A DNA stretch of 64,000 bases from Poecilobothrus nobilitatus (lineage: Eukaryota; Arthropoda; Insecta; Diptera; Dolichopodidae), in assembly GCA_947095535.1 (NCBI GenBank), contig OX352772.1, forward strand, positions 52,719,445 to 52,783,444, read 5' to 3'. Positions 34,267 to 44,565 of this stretch are shown here, in pieces. Position 1 is the stretch's first letter; every line of letters starts with the position of its first letter. The notes under the pieces were generated by a model. That model did not search any database and was not told the DNA's origin. It worked only from the letters and a program-made list of their open reading frames with translations. Made by a program: the position numbers and the translations under genes.

Positions 34267-34740
34267 AAAGATAATAAAGAGAAATAAAATTATTTCTAAA
34301 TTAATCAATTTTTTGAATCTATTGTTCCAGTAAACTTTTTAAGAATAAAATTTATCTTTTTAGGTATGTTTTTACCTTTTTTTTCTTCTACCCATGGTGT
34401 CTAGAAATATAATTAGATTTTAAAGTTTTTTTTTTAGTTTTTTTTTTTAAATTTATCCTAAAGCGAAATGGATGCTCTGAATAATAAAAGTTCATTGTCA
34501 TTTATTTTAAAAAGCACTTAAAGTTGATATTCTCTTGTATATTTTTTAAGTTTTTTTTTTTAATGTATACATTTATAAAATTATAGAATTTAAAATATGG
34601 ATTAAATAAAATGTTATAAAAATTGGTTTGATGCAAAATTTACATTATGTAATATACAGCTATTTATTAGAAATCATATTATATGACAATGCATTATAGC
34701 CAATACCATCGGCTATTGAAGTCAATTAAAGTTTAGATAC
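34267..34740. other. A+T-rich stretch, no gene seen
   Basis: Nothing supported beyond poly-T runs near 34425-34448 and 34550-34562. Confidence 0.4.
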
Positions 34741-34744
34741 TATT

Positions 34745-34978
34745 AATTAATTGTTATAGTCCAAAAATTTCATGTTCAAATCTAGGTCAGATCATATACA
34801 AATAAAAAAAAATGAATAACATGGTTATAATAACATTCTAGGGAGACAAGCTTCGGAATTGTCCAAAATAATGTATAGTATTATTAATTTTGTTAATATT
34901 AATATGAATACTCTGTACGAATGACTGAGCTCTCTTGAGTTTATAAATAAATAAATAAATGTAAATAAAATATTTATA
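34745..34978 (+). mobile_element. Degenerate tRNA-derived SINE with (AAAT)n tail (tentative)
   Basis: A tRNA-3'-like head 'tgttcaaatctaggtcagatcatata' type sequence at 34772-34800 (compare S1 and 32.05 kb) is followed by an A run and a body. It ends in an (AAAT)n tail at about 34945-34968. Its size and tail resemble the S3 copy at 44123-44372. No A box can be recognised, so the call is weak. Confidence 0.3.
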
Positions 34979-35268
34979 ATATATTTACACTATATTTGTT
35001 AGCACGAAAGTTTTGTTTCCAGTTAAAAAATTTGCTATCTGTTAGGTATTTGAATCCGAACTCCTATCCCTTGACCATCGACGTAGGTTATAATTTTAAA
35101 GTACAAAACTAGCTTTTAGTCGAAATTGCATAAATTTAGGCGAATATAATATATGTGTTTACTGTGTAGTAATAAAATGTTATTTGAATAATTTGTATTG
35201 TAATTTGTATTGTATTCATTAATTTGTATTAATATATTAATATTGTAATGTTATTTGAATAATTTGTA
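34979..35268. repeat. A+T-rich DNA with a 22-bp direct repeat, 71 bp apart
   Basis: An identical stretch beginning 'aatgttatttgaataattt' occurs at 35176-35197 and 35247-35268. Between them, 'aatttgtatt' recurs several times. The second copy abuts the truncated end of the S1 SINE. Confidence 0.65.
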
Positions 35269-35746
35269 GTAGTATATTGGCTAGAGAATAGGGATAGGAC
35301 AATAGAATGCGGAAAAATTGGATTAGGGGTGGCATTGTAAAAAAATCATTAAACCGCTTATTATTATTACTGTTTTGCTAACAGTGACTATAGCCATTAT
35401 AACAGTTACAACAATATATATTACACTTTCCTGCATAAAGTAACTATTCTGTCACTGTAGTTGCTATTATCATTGGTATTAGTATTAGTTTTATAATTAT
35501 TATTATTTACTATAGAGTCAAAACCATCAATGGATTACAACGGGTATAAAACTCCTTCCTACATGATATAACCAAAGATAGCTTCACTGTAGCAGCTATT
35601 ATTATTTTTATTACATATTATTAATTATACGATATACATTATTACTATCTAAAATTACTACATATTTTTTATTTATATGACGTGACCGGATTTGATTAAA
35701 ACCGACTTAATCACTGGCGACTTAACTACTGCGGAATTAGTCAGTG
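35269..35746 (-). mobile_element. S1 tRNA-derived SINE, copy b, hairpin tail missing
   Basis: On the plus strand it runs from 'gtatattggctagagaatagggatagg' (compare 38868-38888) through the shared body ('gctaacagtgactatagcc', 'caccatcaatggatta' type variants, 'ataaccaaagatagc') to a decayed tRNA head at 35679-35746. That head keeps 'gcgacttaactactgcgg' where the complete copy has 'gcgacttaaccactgcgcc'. The 3' hairpin tail is absent. Older than copy a by its many substitutions. Confidence 0.75.
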
Positions 35747-35799
35747 TAAATGTATGTTGAAGGGTATAATAGATTTATTATTACATTTGTGACACATTA

Positions 35800-36290
35800 A
35801 AGGAGCCACGAACTAGATATATGTAGACGCAAGTGTATGAATCGGTTCAGAATCGAATTTTGAGTCGATTAAGTCATGAACGTCAGCCTCTTCCTCCCCT
35901 TTCGCCTCTTCCACACAACAACTCAAAAAATAAAGCATTAGCTAACATTCTGAAATGTTTATAACGTCACTTTGACAAAATTGTTAGCTTTGCTATTTGA
36001 ATCCAGCAATTTCGGCCAGCGAATTAGAGTAGCTGCCATACAACTTATTTTTTATATGGAAATAACCCAATGGCTATTAAAGCTAGATATCTGAAATTTT
36101 GTGAAAAGATGTTAAGTTTTATGGCAATAACTTCTGTAAAATGTGTTTCGTTTGGGGCAACAGAATCGAGTAGCTGCCATACAAGTTTTCTTTTTATTAA
36201 ATGAATATAAGTCACTGGCTATTGGAGCTAGGTATGTATCTGAAATTTTGTAAAAGGTGATTAAGTAATATGGAAACAACATATATTATA
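35800..36290 (+). mobile_element. HINE-C copy with two 141-bp tandem units
   Basis: It starts near 'gaattttgagtcgatta' (shared with 28.48 kb). The core 'gagtagctgccatacaa' recurs at 36028 and 36169, a 141-bp period, each followed by 'tggctatt(a/g)(a/g)agcta' and 'ctgaaattttgt.aaa'. The same core appears at 1056 and 1204, and in inverse orientation at 37.7 kb. This matches the organisation of DINE-1-like Helentron derivatives with internal tandem units. Confidence 0.65.
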
Positions 36291-36294
36291 TTCA

Positions 36295-37660
36295 TAGGGG
36301 TATCCCAAAGTTGACGTAGTCTACTCTATTGCACTTTCCGTCTTTTCAAACAAAATATTAAAAGTTCCTTAATTATACTATTAAAAAATGTAGATAATTT
36401 TTGAAAATGATATAGGTACATAATTACTTTCTATTAATTTCATAAAATTTTATTAAAACTAATTTCACTTTCCTAATATTACTTTATTCCGATTGCACTG
36501 TAACACTGGTATAATAGTCAAACTGATTTAATTCGAAATTGGAAGTATTGCGTGCCGCTTTTGATATTTTTTAAAGGTCCTGTTTGAATTTAAAAAAAAA
36601 ATTATTATAATGAGAGTTCAACATTTTTAAGGTAACAATGACAATAATATAATTTCCATCTAAGTATTTCTATAGGATAGCGTTAAGCAACTGAAACCTT
36701 TGACAATGAACTAATTTCCAACATATTATACGAGTTGATTAAATGAAGGCTTTTCTAATATTTAATTTGAAATAAAAATGCACCAGACCGATAAAATTTA
36801 TGACAGTATAAAAATATTTTCGGAGTTAAATTATGATTATTTGAGTAGAAGAGCCATTATTAAAATACAAATACAAAATCAAGATATCATTTTTAAATAT
36901 CCCTTATGTAAAATTAATTTTTCTTTTAACTAATTTTGCAAAAAAAAAGAAATTCAAAGTAATCCTTAAAATTAGTATTGGTAAATAAAAATAGACTCCT
37001 TGAAATTCTTTTCGAATCTTTTATTTACCTTTACCTTTAGTTTTTTATTTTATTTTGTTCATCATGAATTGAAGTACGCGATTAACAATTTTTCTTCATT
37101 TATCATTTGTATTTTATAAATATATATTAAAAATTTTTTTTTATTTCATTTCCTTTTCGCTTTTGTAAATCATTAATTTAATCAATATCATCACAAATAT
37201 TATGACCATCACTATATAGTAATAATCATCAATGTCATCAACGTGATACAGGAAAGGTTGAAAAAAAAAAACATTAAATTTTACTTTTCATGTTAAATCG
37301 AATTAAGTTCAAAAAAATATTGTAGAATATTAGGATGAAATGATGGATAAAAGCAAAAAATTAGAAAATGACCCCAGTCATCCCATGTCATGAGAAAAAA
37401 ATCATTTTATTTCAATCAAAATTTTTCATCATTTAGAAAATCTTTAATTGTTAAACCATTTTGTTTTACCATTTTCCATAGAATATTATTATTTTGTAAA
37501 AGAGAGACAGTAATAGAAAAAAAAAAACTTGGAAAAGTGTGTAGAATTGAATATTGAAGCTCTAGGATACCCACACGAACATATTAATTATTATGCGGTT
37601 TCTATAAAATTTAATAATATTTTATAAAATTTCATATTTCTAGCTTAAATAAGTACCAAG
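36295..37660. other. A+T-rich stretch, no gene seen
   Basis: No element ends or coding signal that I can support. Confidence 0.45.
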
Positions 37661-37664
37661 TAAT

Positions 37665-37935
37665 ACTCGTATGCAACTTTTAGAGTTGTATAACAGCTAC
37701 TCGAATCTGTTGCGTTAGGTCATCCAAATTTTGTGTTGAAGTCGCTGTACCATAAAATTTAACAGATACTCACCTTAATTAGACACTTAGTTACTTGAGG
37801 TGTATTGCTACTTGAACCACAACATGTGCAAGGCGTGTTGCTACTTGGTAAAATTTTCAGGAGCTTAGCTCAATTATGTTTTGAATTATCATGCGAATGG
37901 ACAAACAAACGAACGCACATATCTAAAACAACTGA
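37665..37935 (-). mobile_element. HINE-C copy, minus orientation
   Basis: On the minus strand: a (GTTC/GTTT/GTCC) array ('gcgttcgtttgtttgtcc', plus 37896-37914), then 'aattgagctaagctcctgaaaatttt', 'agtagcaacacgcc', and finally 'cagattcgagtagctgttata' near 37700, matching 'cagaatcgagtagctgcca' at 36160. The array and the core place it in HINE-C. It supplies the first part of the 145-residue plus-strand frame 37805-38242. Confidence 0.55.
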
Positions 37936-38011
37936 GAATTTAATTCTAATGAAGAATATATTAGACTTTTTCATATCTATCTCGTCTTCTGTCATAAATG
38001 TAATGGCAAAT

Positions 38012-38043
38012 TTATTATACCATTTGTATAAATGGTATAATAA
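38012..38043. repeat. Perfect 14-bp inverted repeat with 4-nt loop
   Basis: TTATTATACCATTT, loop GTAT, then the exact reverse complement. It makes a stable small hairpin for such A+T-rich DNA. No further context tells its role. Confidence 0.8.
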
Positions 38044-38244
38044 TTATAACTTTGTTATTCGTAGGGGTATAAAAAATTATGAGTCTATGAACAAAATGAT
38101 ACTACTGTTAAAAACAAAATCTGAGCCTATTCTAAATAACGTCATTAATCTTTTTTATTTCTTTTTACATTTTGTAGACCGTTTTTTGTTTTCAAATAAT
38201 ATTAATTTTGATGCTGATATAAAAAAAATATTACAGGACTGAAG

Positions 38245-38708
38245 AATTTTGTTTTTAAAATTTGCATATTTTTCCCAAAATAATCCGATTTTTTTGTTTT
38301 TAAAAATTCTATGAAAAGGAAGTAAATAGAAGAGGTATCAGATTAGCCTCAATTACTATTATTTTTTTTCTTCCATTTTTTTTTTCATAATACTCTTAAT
38401 TTTTATCATTGTTGCTGTTGAATTTTGATTTTTTTTTATCGCATTCTATATGAGCATTAATCACTTTTGACCTGATTATTATTTAAGTTCTTTATAAAAC
38501 GATACGAGGTCAAATGAATTGAATTGATATTTTTTATAAATGATTACAAATTTGATATTATACAATATCACTATACAATATAACTAATATATTATGGATG
38601 TAACAAATGTCTATTTAAATTATTTGAGTATTCAAAATTATCTAAATGTGCTTTAGAGTCATTTAATAATTTATAGATAATTTGCAATTTCAATATGTTT
38701 TATGTTCC
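38245..38708. other. A+T-rich stretch, no gene seen
   Basis: Nothing supported; poly-T tracts occur near 38359-38386. Confidence 0.4.
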
Positions 38709-38740
38709 TATGTTTATTTTTTTTTTATTTTTTTTCCTAA

Positions 38741-38818
38741 GGGAGGTGGGAATCTTCCAAAGACACCAAGAATTTCTCCTTGGTAGTGTCAGATTGTTAC
38801 TGACTAAACCCACCTCCC
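38741..38818 (-). repeat. Compound hairpin at the S1 SINE 3' end
   Basis: The outer arms GGGAGGTGGG (38741-38750) and CCCACCTCCC (38809-38818) are perfectly complementary. Inside, GACACCAAG (38762-38770) pairs with CTTGG..GTGTC (38779-38790) with a 2-nt bulge. The same structure is partly kept at 12575-12665. In SINEs the 3' region is what the partner LINE reverse transcriptase recognises; that role is inferred here. Confidence 0.75.
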
Positions 38819-39195
38819 TTTTTAGCCAATATAGTGGGATGAAACCCTTACCAGCGAACGCAGTAAATTGGCTAGGGAGTAGGGATAGGAAAGGATAGGA
38901 AAATGGTAACGGAAACATTGAATTGGGAGTGGGATTGTAAGGAAACAATGAATCCGCCTATTATTATTTTGCTAACAGTGACTAAAGCCGTCACAATAGT
39001 TACAACATGTTGTAGTAGTATATATTACTACATGAGGCAACTATTGAAGGCAACCCCCGCTGTCACTGTAGCGGCTGTTATTATTGGTATTAATATTTTT
39101 TATTAATATTATTATTATTTTACTACAGAGTCAGCGCCATCAGTGGATTATAACGTGCAGCAGTTACTTGCATGATATAACCAAAGATAGCCCCA

Positions 39196-39262
39196 CTGTA
39201 GTAGCTATTATTATTATTACTATTATTATTATTATTATTATTATTGTTATTATTACTAATAT
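39196..39262. repeat. (ATT)n microsatellite within S1 copy a
   Basis: About fifteen imperfect ATT units. A shorter (ATT)n stretch occupies the same place in the 35.6-kb and 50.65-kb copies, so the microsatellite belongs to the SINE body. Confidence 0.8.
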
Positions 39263-39390
39263 TAATTATACGATATACATTATTACGATATAAAAGTACT
39301 ACATATTTTTATTTATGACCTGACCGGGGTTTGAACCCAAGACCATTCGATTGAAAGGTTGGCGACTTAACCACTGCGCCATGAGTCACA

Positions 39391-39453
39391 TATAGATATT
39401 GCTCCATTATAGTATATATCTATATAGATATTGCGCCATTATAGTATATATCT
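39391..39453. repeat. 32-bp tandem duplication at the S1 5' flank
   Basis: 'tatagatattg(c)' plus 'ccattatagtatatatc' occurs twice, starting at 39391 and 39423, directly next to the tRNA-like head. One difference (gctcc / gcgcc). Confidence 0.75.
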
Positions 39454-40165
39454 TGCTAGAAAACTATTATATAAGTATTAAGAAGTATCTAGATTCTGAC
39501 AATGCTTCTCATACAAAATTCCATGACATAGGACTAATTTTTATAACTTACATTATATAGTGTAAGGTGTTCTTTTATATTAAATTCTTAATTTGTATTT
39601 TAAATTACTTTTAAACGACATTTATATACTACATTTATTTTACTATGCTTACTGGTAGCTATATTACGAAATTATACAAAAAGGGGCACTTTTCTTAAAA
39701 ACGCACTGACTATTTTGGGAATTAGTGAAGACCACCAGACTATAAGAACGTACGCTGAGAAAAAAATTTAGAGCGGAGACTTACATATGCCGAAGTTATG
39801 AGAAGGAGATGTAAATAGTGCTAGACATTCTGTGTTAAAGCGTAGTCTTCGTATTCTAAAGGAGCAGAATCTTTGGAGATGAGTACTTGGAGAACTTTTC
39901 TAAAGTAGGAATGCTTGATCAAAAATTCTTCAAGGGATTATTCAAAAAATAATTGATGAAAGGGGATGGGACGTAAATAAAAAATGGACCATCGAATAGG
40001 AAAGCAAAACGAGTTAAGTGTTGTCGTTGCTAGTAGTTCTAAAATTAGTCATCTTATATTATCCTACTTAGGTTTTACATTTTTAAATATAAAAACAAAT
40101 AACTTGTTACAAGCAATACCATGGAATCAGTAAGAAATTATAAAAAAAAAAGATAATGGAAATTA
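39454..40165. other. Unassigned stretch of somewhat higher complexity
   Basis: 39690-40020 is less A+T-biased ('agaccaccagactataagaa', 'gtacgctgagaaaa', 'gccgaagttatgagaa', 'gaccatcgaataggaaa'). The last phrase resembles 'gaccatcgagtaggaaa' at the right end of the MITE at 52.11 kb. It may be a decayed relative of that MITE or of a HINE, but I cannot define ends. Confidence 0.3.
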
Positions 40166-40169
40166 GTTT

Positions 40170-41423
40170 TTTAGCACATTTCCAAAAAAAAATTTGAAAA
40201 AATGTGCTTATTAGTTTCACTCTGTCCTTTCGTCCGTGGGTCCGTTTGTTTACAAAACTTCTACACCGTTAAAGATAGAGGAAAAACCACTTTTATCATG
40301 GATAGGTTTCATAAAAAAATTAATTTTGTGGAACAATTTTTTCTTGTAGCGCCATCCATTACAGAACTATAGTTCCTCAAACTTTGGAAAAGCCCTATTT
40401 TTAAATGCATATACCTCATGTTCTGCTAAAGATTTTTTCAATCTAAAAACGTCATTCGACACGTATTTTTTTTACTTTGTAAATTATCAAAATTATTCAT
40501 TTTTTTAAAATTTAGTATTTAAATTTACCGTTATGTGAAAACCAAATTTTGCATTATTTTTCTACCTTCATAACTCCGGAACGCTTTTAAATAGGGACTT
40601 GAAATTCTGAGAGCAGAAAAAATTTTTGGAATTAGTATAAGTTTGCTCAGAAAAATTTTTGGACCACCCCTGTTTATGAGCTATAAGGGCTCAAAAATTG
40701 AAAATTTGATATTTTTAAACACCTGTAATAATGTAAAAATTAAAGTACAGTAATATATTTTAACGTCTGCCAGAGGTTTATTTTAGTTGTATAGGGTTCC
40801 AGAGTTACAGCTTTTCAAAATTTCGAAAAAGCTTCAGATGTATATATCTCAGGCTCTGCGCGTAATAGTTTTGTAATCTAAAACCGCCAGAAGACCGAAA
40901 ATTTTATTATCTACATAAGACAATATCAAAATTATGCAATATTTTGTAATTTACTATTTAAATTTACCGTTATGTGAAAACCACATTTTGCATAAAATTT
41001 TGTTTTCCATAACTCCGGCACGCCTTTAAATAAGAACTTGAGATTTTGAGACAAGAAAGAACTTTTAAAATTAGTATAAGTTTGCTCAGGAAATATTGCT
41101 GCACCACCCCCTGTTTAAGAGGTATTAGGGCTGAAAATTGAAAATTTGCTATTTTTAGGCACCTGTACAAATTTTCTTCGGCAAGGCAAAAAATTAAAGT
41201 TCCACTAATATATTTTTATGTGTGTTAGCGGTTTTTCTGAGTTATATTCGGTTCCGGACTTCCTTCCGCTTAAAATTCCAGAAAAGTCCTATTTTCACAT
41301 ATTTTCTTATTACAAAAAATTTCTTAAATTTTCAAATTTTTGTGCAAGTCACAATTCTAAACAGTTTCTGTTGTGTTATTGATATGTGCGCTTTTAGAAA
41401 CCGTTGGTTTACATATGCCTTGT
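40170..41423 (+). mobile_element. HINE-A copy A3, the only plus-strand copy
   Basis: Starts 'ttagcacatttccaaaa' with foldback to 'aaaaatgtgct' (40171-40207), then a short degenerate array ('ctgtcctttcgtccgtgggtccg'), and ends 'ccgttggtttacatatgcctt' at about 41421. It holds one diverged unit and one standard unit, so it lacks the extra 477-bp unit of copy A1. Subterminal GCACATTTCC / GATATGTGCGC ends are still recognisable. No coding frame; frames on both strands here are artefacts. Confidence 0.8.
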
Positions 41424-43930
41424 TTTTTTTTCTATTCTTAATGTTAACAAAAATTAATTTTAGTTACCATAAACTTTAATTAAAATTGGCTTTTAATGAT
41501 CTTTTTGATGCAAAAAAACAAAGAAAAATGTTTTCGGAAACTAATTAACAAAAAGAAATTTTCTTCAATCATTTAAAATACAACTTGTACCATAAAATTT
41601 TGATAGAATTTGTTATGAAAATTGACGCAAATAAAAGAGACGACAGTAATCATACTTAAAAAGTTTTTTGATGACTTTTGTTTTTGTTTTTGTATAGTTT
41701 TTAAAATTTAACGAATTACCTGAACAACTTTACCTTGCAAATATACCTTTGTATCTACAGAAAGTATATATACAGTGATGAGTATTGAAAATTATTATTA
41801 AGAAAAACAAAACCAAAAGGATAAACTTATTTTCAATGTCGTCATAGTTTTTTTTATGTCTTTTAATATCTCTTAAATTTTATAAAAAAGTCGCTAAAAA
41901 ACTGTTCTAAAATATTTTTCTTGATTTTTTTATTGACAATTTTGCCATCATTGGGTAGTTAATTTTTGATTTCTTATGTTTTTGATTGAGAAAAACTGTT
42001 AACCATTATTGAACTTATTTTTTTTTTAATCTTTGTGTAAAAATGTTTTTGTTTTAGGTCGTTTTTTTAAATGTTAAATGTTAAATGCTGTACAAGGTTA
42101 ATTGTTATATTAACTTTACTTTTTTAAAATATAATTTTTAAAAATTTAATTTTCTTTCAAGTCATACACTCAAATTTTTAATTTTTTTTTTATTGACATA
42201 ATAGCTGAGCTTACAAGAAAATAACCAGTGATTGCTAGTTTGGTAGTACAACTTCAAAAGGCAAGGGAACTTAATTCGATAAAAATTGCTATTATTCTTT
42301 AAATTTATACCACTATGATACCACTCTAACGGAAAAAGCTTTTCAGTTCGTGTTAGAAAGTTCACCTAAATATTGGGAAAAGGAACTACCGAAATAATTT
42401 CACCTTTTTCTTGACAGACTTAGGCAGGTGTAGAAAAAGCGCTTCACTCTTTATATAGTCTCAATTGCCCTGCAAAATCTAAAGTTAAGTCCAATATGCA
42501 TACCTAATCTTCTATCATATCTACCTATCTATCATATCATATCTACCGTTAAGACAATGAACTGTGTTATAACACCAACTAATTGTTTGATTTTAGATCT
42601 AGAGAAACAGAGAGTATACATTTAGACATTTTTAAACTAAAATCTGCCTAGATTATTCTGATTTTACTTCAAGTTGCACCTGCAAGACACGGCTATTTGG
42701 CCAATTAAGGAAGTTCGTCTTAATATTGAATTTGAAGATTTGTACAGGTACATGAATCATACACAATACAATTTAAACACTTTAAAAAGTTTTTTTTTTC
42801 TAGTTGCTAATTATAATAATAATTCAAAATGTTTAGGTTGATACCATTATCAAAATTTTTAGGTTGATACCATTGTCCATTGTCTATCTGAACCATTGGT
42901 TCATGTTGGAAAAAGTTGTTAGAAAATATATGCTAGGAAAATAAAAATATATATAGAAAAAAAGTATATAAAGACAAAGAAAGTGGCAATATATACACTT
43001 ATTGTTAGAATTGATCTTAATTAATTGGCATTCAGTTACTATGTGAGACAGCCATCCAGCTCTAATAACAATTGAATAACATTTTTATGTTTGCTTGGCC
43101 AGTAAGGATTATTGCGTCGGAAACGTACTAACTTTTTTTCTATTTTCGTCGAAAGTCGCAACAAATTTCAAACCTCCTCAAAGAAGAATTTATTTTTAGT
43201 GGAGGGATAACGTGCAGTATAATTTTTTAATTTTATAGATAAGTATTTTATAATACTCTATCATAAATTATTGCCTGAAAAAGCACTTTTTTAATCAATG
43301 CTTTAATAAACATTGAAATCAAGGTTTAAATATTAAGAGTTCGGCTTCTCAAGTCCTAAGATGGAATATAATAATATAATTTTAATAAATTTTAAAATAT
43401 TTAAAATCTCTCAAGGTTATAATATCTTGTTGTTGCCAAATTTAAAAAAAAAAATTCAAAGAAAAGTTAATAATTTCTTTAATGTTTCTTTGAACAATTT
43501 TCAAAGTTTTTTTCGTTTTAAAAATATTTTTAGGAAAACCTTGAATTAAGTTGAAAAAAAAATTTTTTTTTTTATCTTTCAATTTATTCTCAAATTACAG
43601 CAATGATTTCTTTGACACAAACAATAAAAAAGAAAAGAAAATTAAAAAAAAAACTTTAATTGACTCTGATTTTAATAAAATGATTAAGAAGAAAAGTATT
43701 GATTGAAAGTTGTTTTTAATTTTTAATATATGAAAATGTTGTTTGAACAATTTCTAAATATAATAAAAGACAAGCTGCTACTGCTACTGCTACTGCTGCT
43801 GATTAACTTGCCCTACTGTTATGTTAAATGTTAATTTAACATTGATATGTATAAAAAAAATTAAAAAGTCCTTAACGTTGATAACAGAAAAATAGAAAAA
43901 ATTCAAATGTAATATTGCGAAAAGAAATAG
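41424..43930. other. A+T-rich stretch, no gene seen
   Basis: No supported gene. A small 'atctaccta/tatcatat' microsatellite occurs near 42510-42548, a direct repeat 'aggttgataccatt' at 42836 and 42862, and a (CTG/CTA)n trinucleotide array at 43770-43802. 42400-42480 is less A+T-biased but carries no open frame. Confidence 0.45.
43770..43802. repeat. (CTA/CTG)n trinucleotide microsatellite
   Basis: About ten CTN units. Minus-strand reading gives CAG repeats interrupted by TAG, so it does not support a polyglutamine coding frame. Confidence 0.8.
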
Positions 43931-43934
43931 AAAA

Positions 43935-44050
43935 ATAAAGCAGTGTGTAAAACTAAAGCTTTTAAAAGAGCACAATTTAAAATATAAAATCGCAATAATA
44001 TTTTCAATTAAATTTTGCATTTTTTCTGTATAACATTTTCTTAATTTTAT
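43935..44050 (-). mobile_element. HINE-A terminal fragment (A11)
   Basis: Matches only the first part of the element as read on the plus strand ('gtgtgtaaaactaaagctttt', 'aaaagagcacaattt'; compare 'aaccaacggtttttaaaagcgcacattt'). Weak by itself. Confidence 0.35.
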
Positions 44051-44122
44051 GCTATCTTTCGTGCTTTCCAGTCAATAATATAGAAATATGAATGATTATA
44101 AGAGTACCTATATATGTATGAT

Positions 44123-44372
44123 CCAGCCATTGGTGCAATGGTTGACGCACTGCTTTTCATTCATAAGAGAATGAGAGGTCTCGGGTTCGATTCCCTGCTG
44201 CTGGGTACAATACTTATAATATAATATAAAAAAAATAAAAATATTCATATATCACAATACTTTATACATCATAATATTTCGTACACTCTATATTCCTACC
44301 AGAAAACAGGAGTTATAGCTACCTGGCATATTTATGTACCACGGTATACCTGAATATAAATAAATAAAATTT
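44123..44372 (+). mobile_element. S3 tRNA-derived SINE or tRNA pseudogene
   Basis: The tRNA-like head at 44123-44205 has A box TGGTGCAATGG (44131-44141), a D-arm stem GTGC/GCAC, and a perfect B box GGTTCGATTCC (44184-44194). The acceptor arm CCAGC pairs with GCTGG. The anticodon arm is replaced by a 10-bp hairpin (CTTTTCATTC / GAATGAGAGG with G-T pairs) and the inner acceptor and T-arm pairs are broken, so it is not a working tRNA. A body and an (AAAT)n-type tail at about 44350-44372 follow, as expected for a SINE. Confidence 0.6.
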
Positions 44373-44565
44373 ATTATTTTTTAATATACATAGGTAATAA
44401 ATTTCTATTTATTAAACAGACTGTATATGTGCTACAAAATTTCTCAAAAATTTTTTTTACATAAATGTATTTGAACAAAATTTACTAAAATTTTATTGTC
44501 ATACAACTGAGGAAACTTTCACAAAAGCTATATTTTTTTACTCATACCCGTCGTATGACGCTCTT

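Larger units (their letters stand above)
38712..39390 (-). mobile_element. S1 tRNA-derived SINE, complete copy a
   Basis: On the minus strand from 39390: a tRNA-like head (39315-39390) with A box TGGCGCAGTGG (plus 39371-39381) and B-box-like GGGTTCAAACCCC (plus 39326-39338), its ends partly pairing (TGAC/GTCA). A body follows with an (ATT)n microsatellite. Then come a conserved tail of nested hairpins and an A-rich tail (T run at 38717-38735). About 680 bp. The type 2 RNA polymerase III promoter and A tail are the known marks of a SINE mobilised by a LINE partner. The other S1 copies (12.45, 35.27, 50.36 kb) are partial and match different portions, which supports the boundaries. Confidence 0.8.

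Noticed and set aside
35040..35085. tRNA-like 3' half on the minus strand ('agttcggattcaaat')
   Set aside because: Only a loose B-box match, with no A box and no relation to the other SINE families strong enough to report.
37805..38242. Longest open frame in the window, 145 codons on the plus strand
   Set aside because: Its first third is antisense to a HINE-C copy and its middle crosses a perfect 14-bp hairpin. The rest is biased composition. No protein family is suggested.
40970..41479. Frames on both strands
   Set aside because: They are inside HINE-A copy A3 or its end, and are not shared between copies.
43770..43802. Polyglutamine or polyserine coding tract
   Set aside because: The array is interrupted by TAG in the CAG reading and is not embedded in an open frame.
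44123..44205. Functional tRNA gene
   Set aside because: A and B boxes are good, but the acceptor arm keeps only five pairs, the T arm is broken and the anticodon arm is a long aberrant hairpin; it fits a SINE head or pseudogene.
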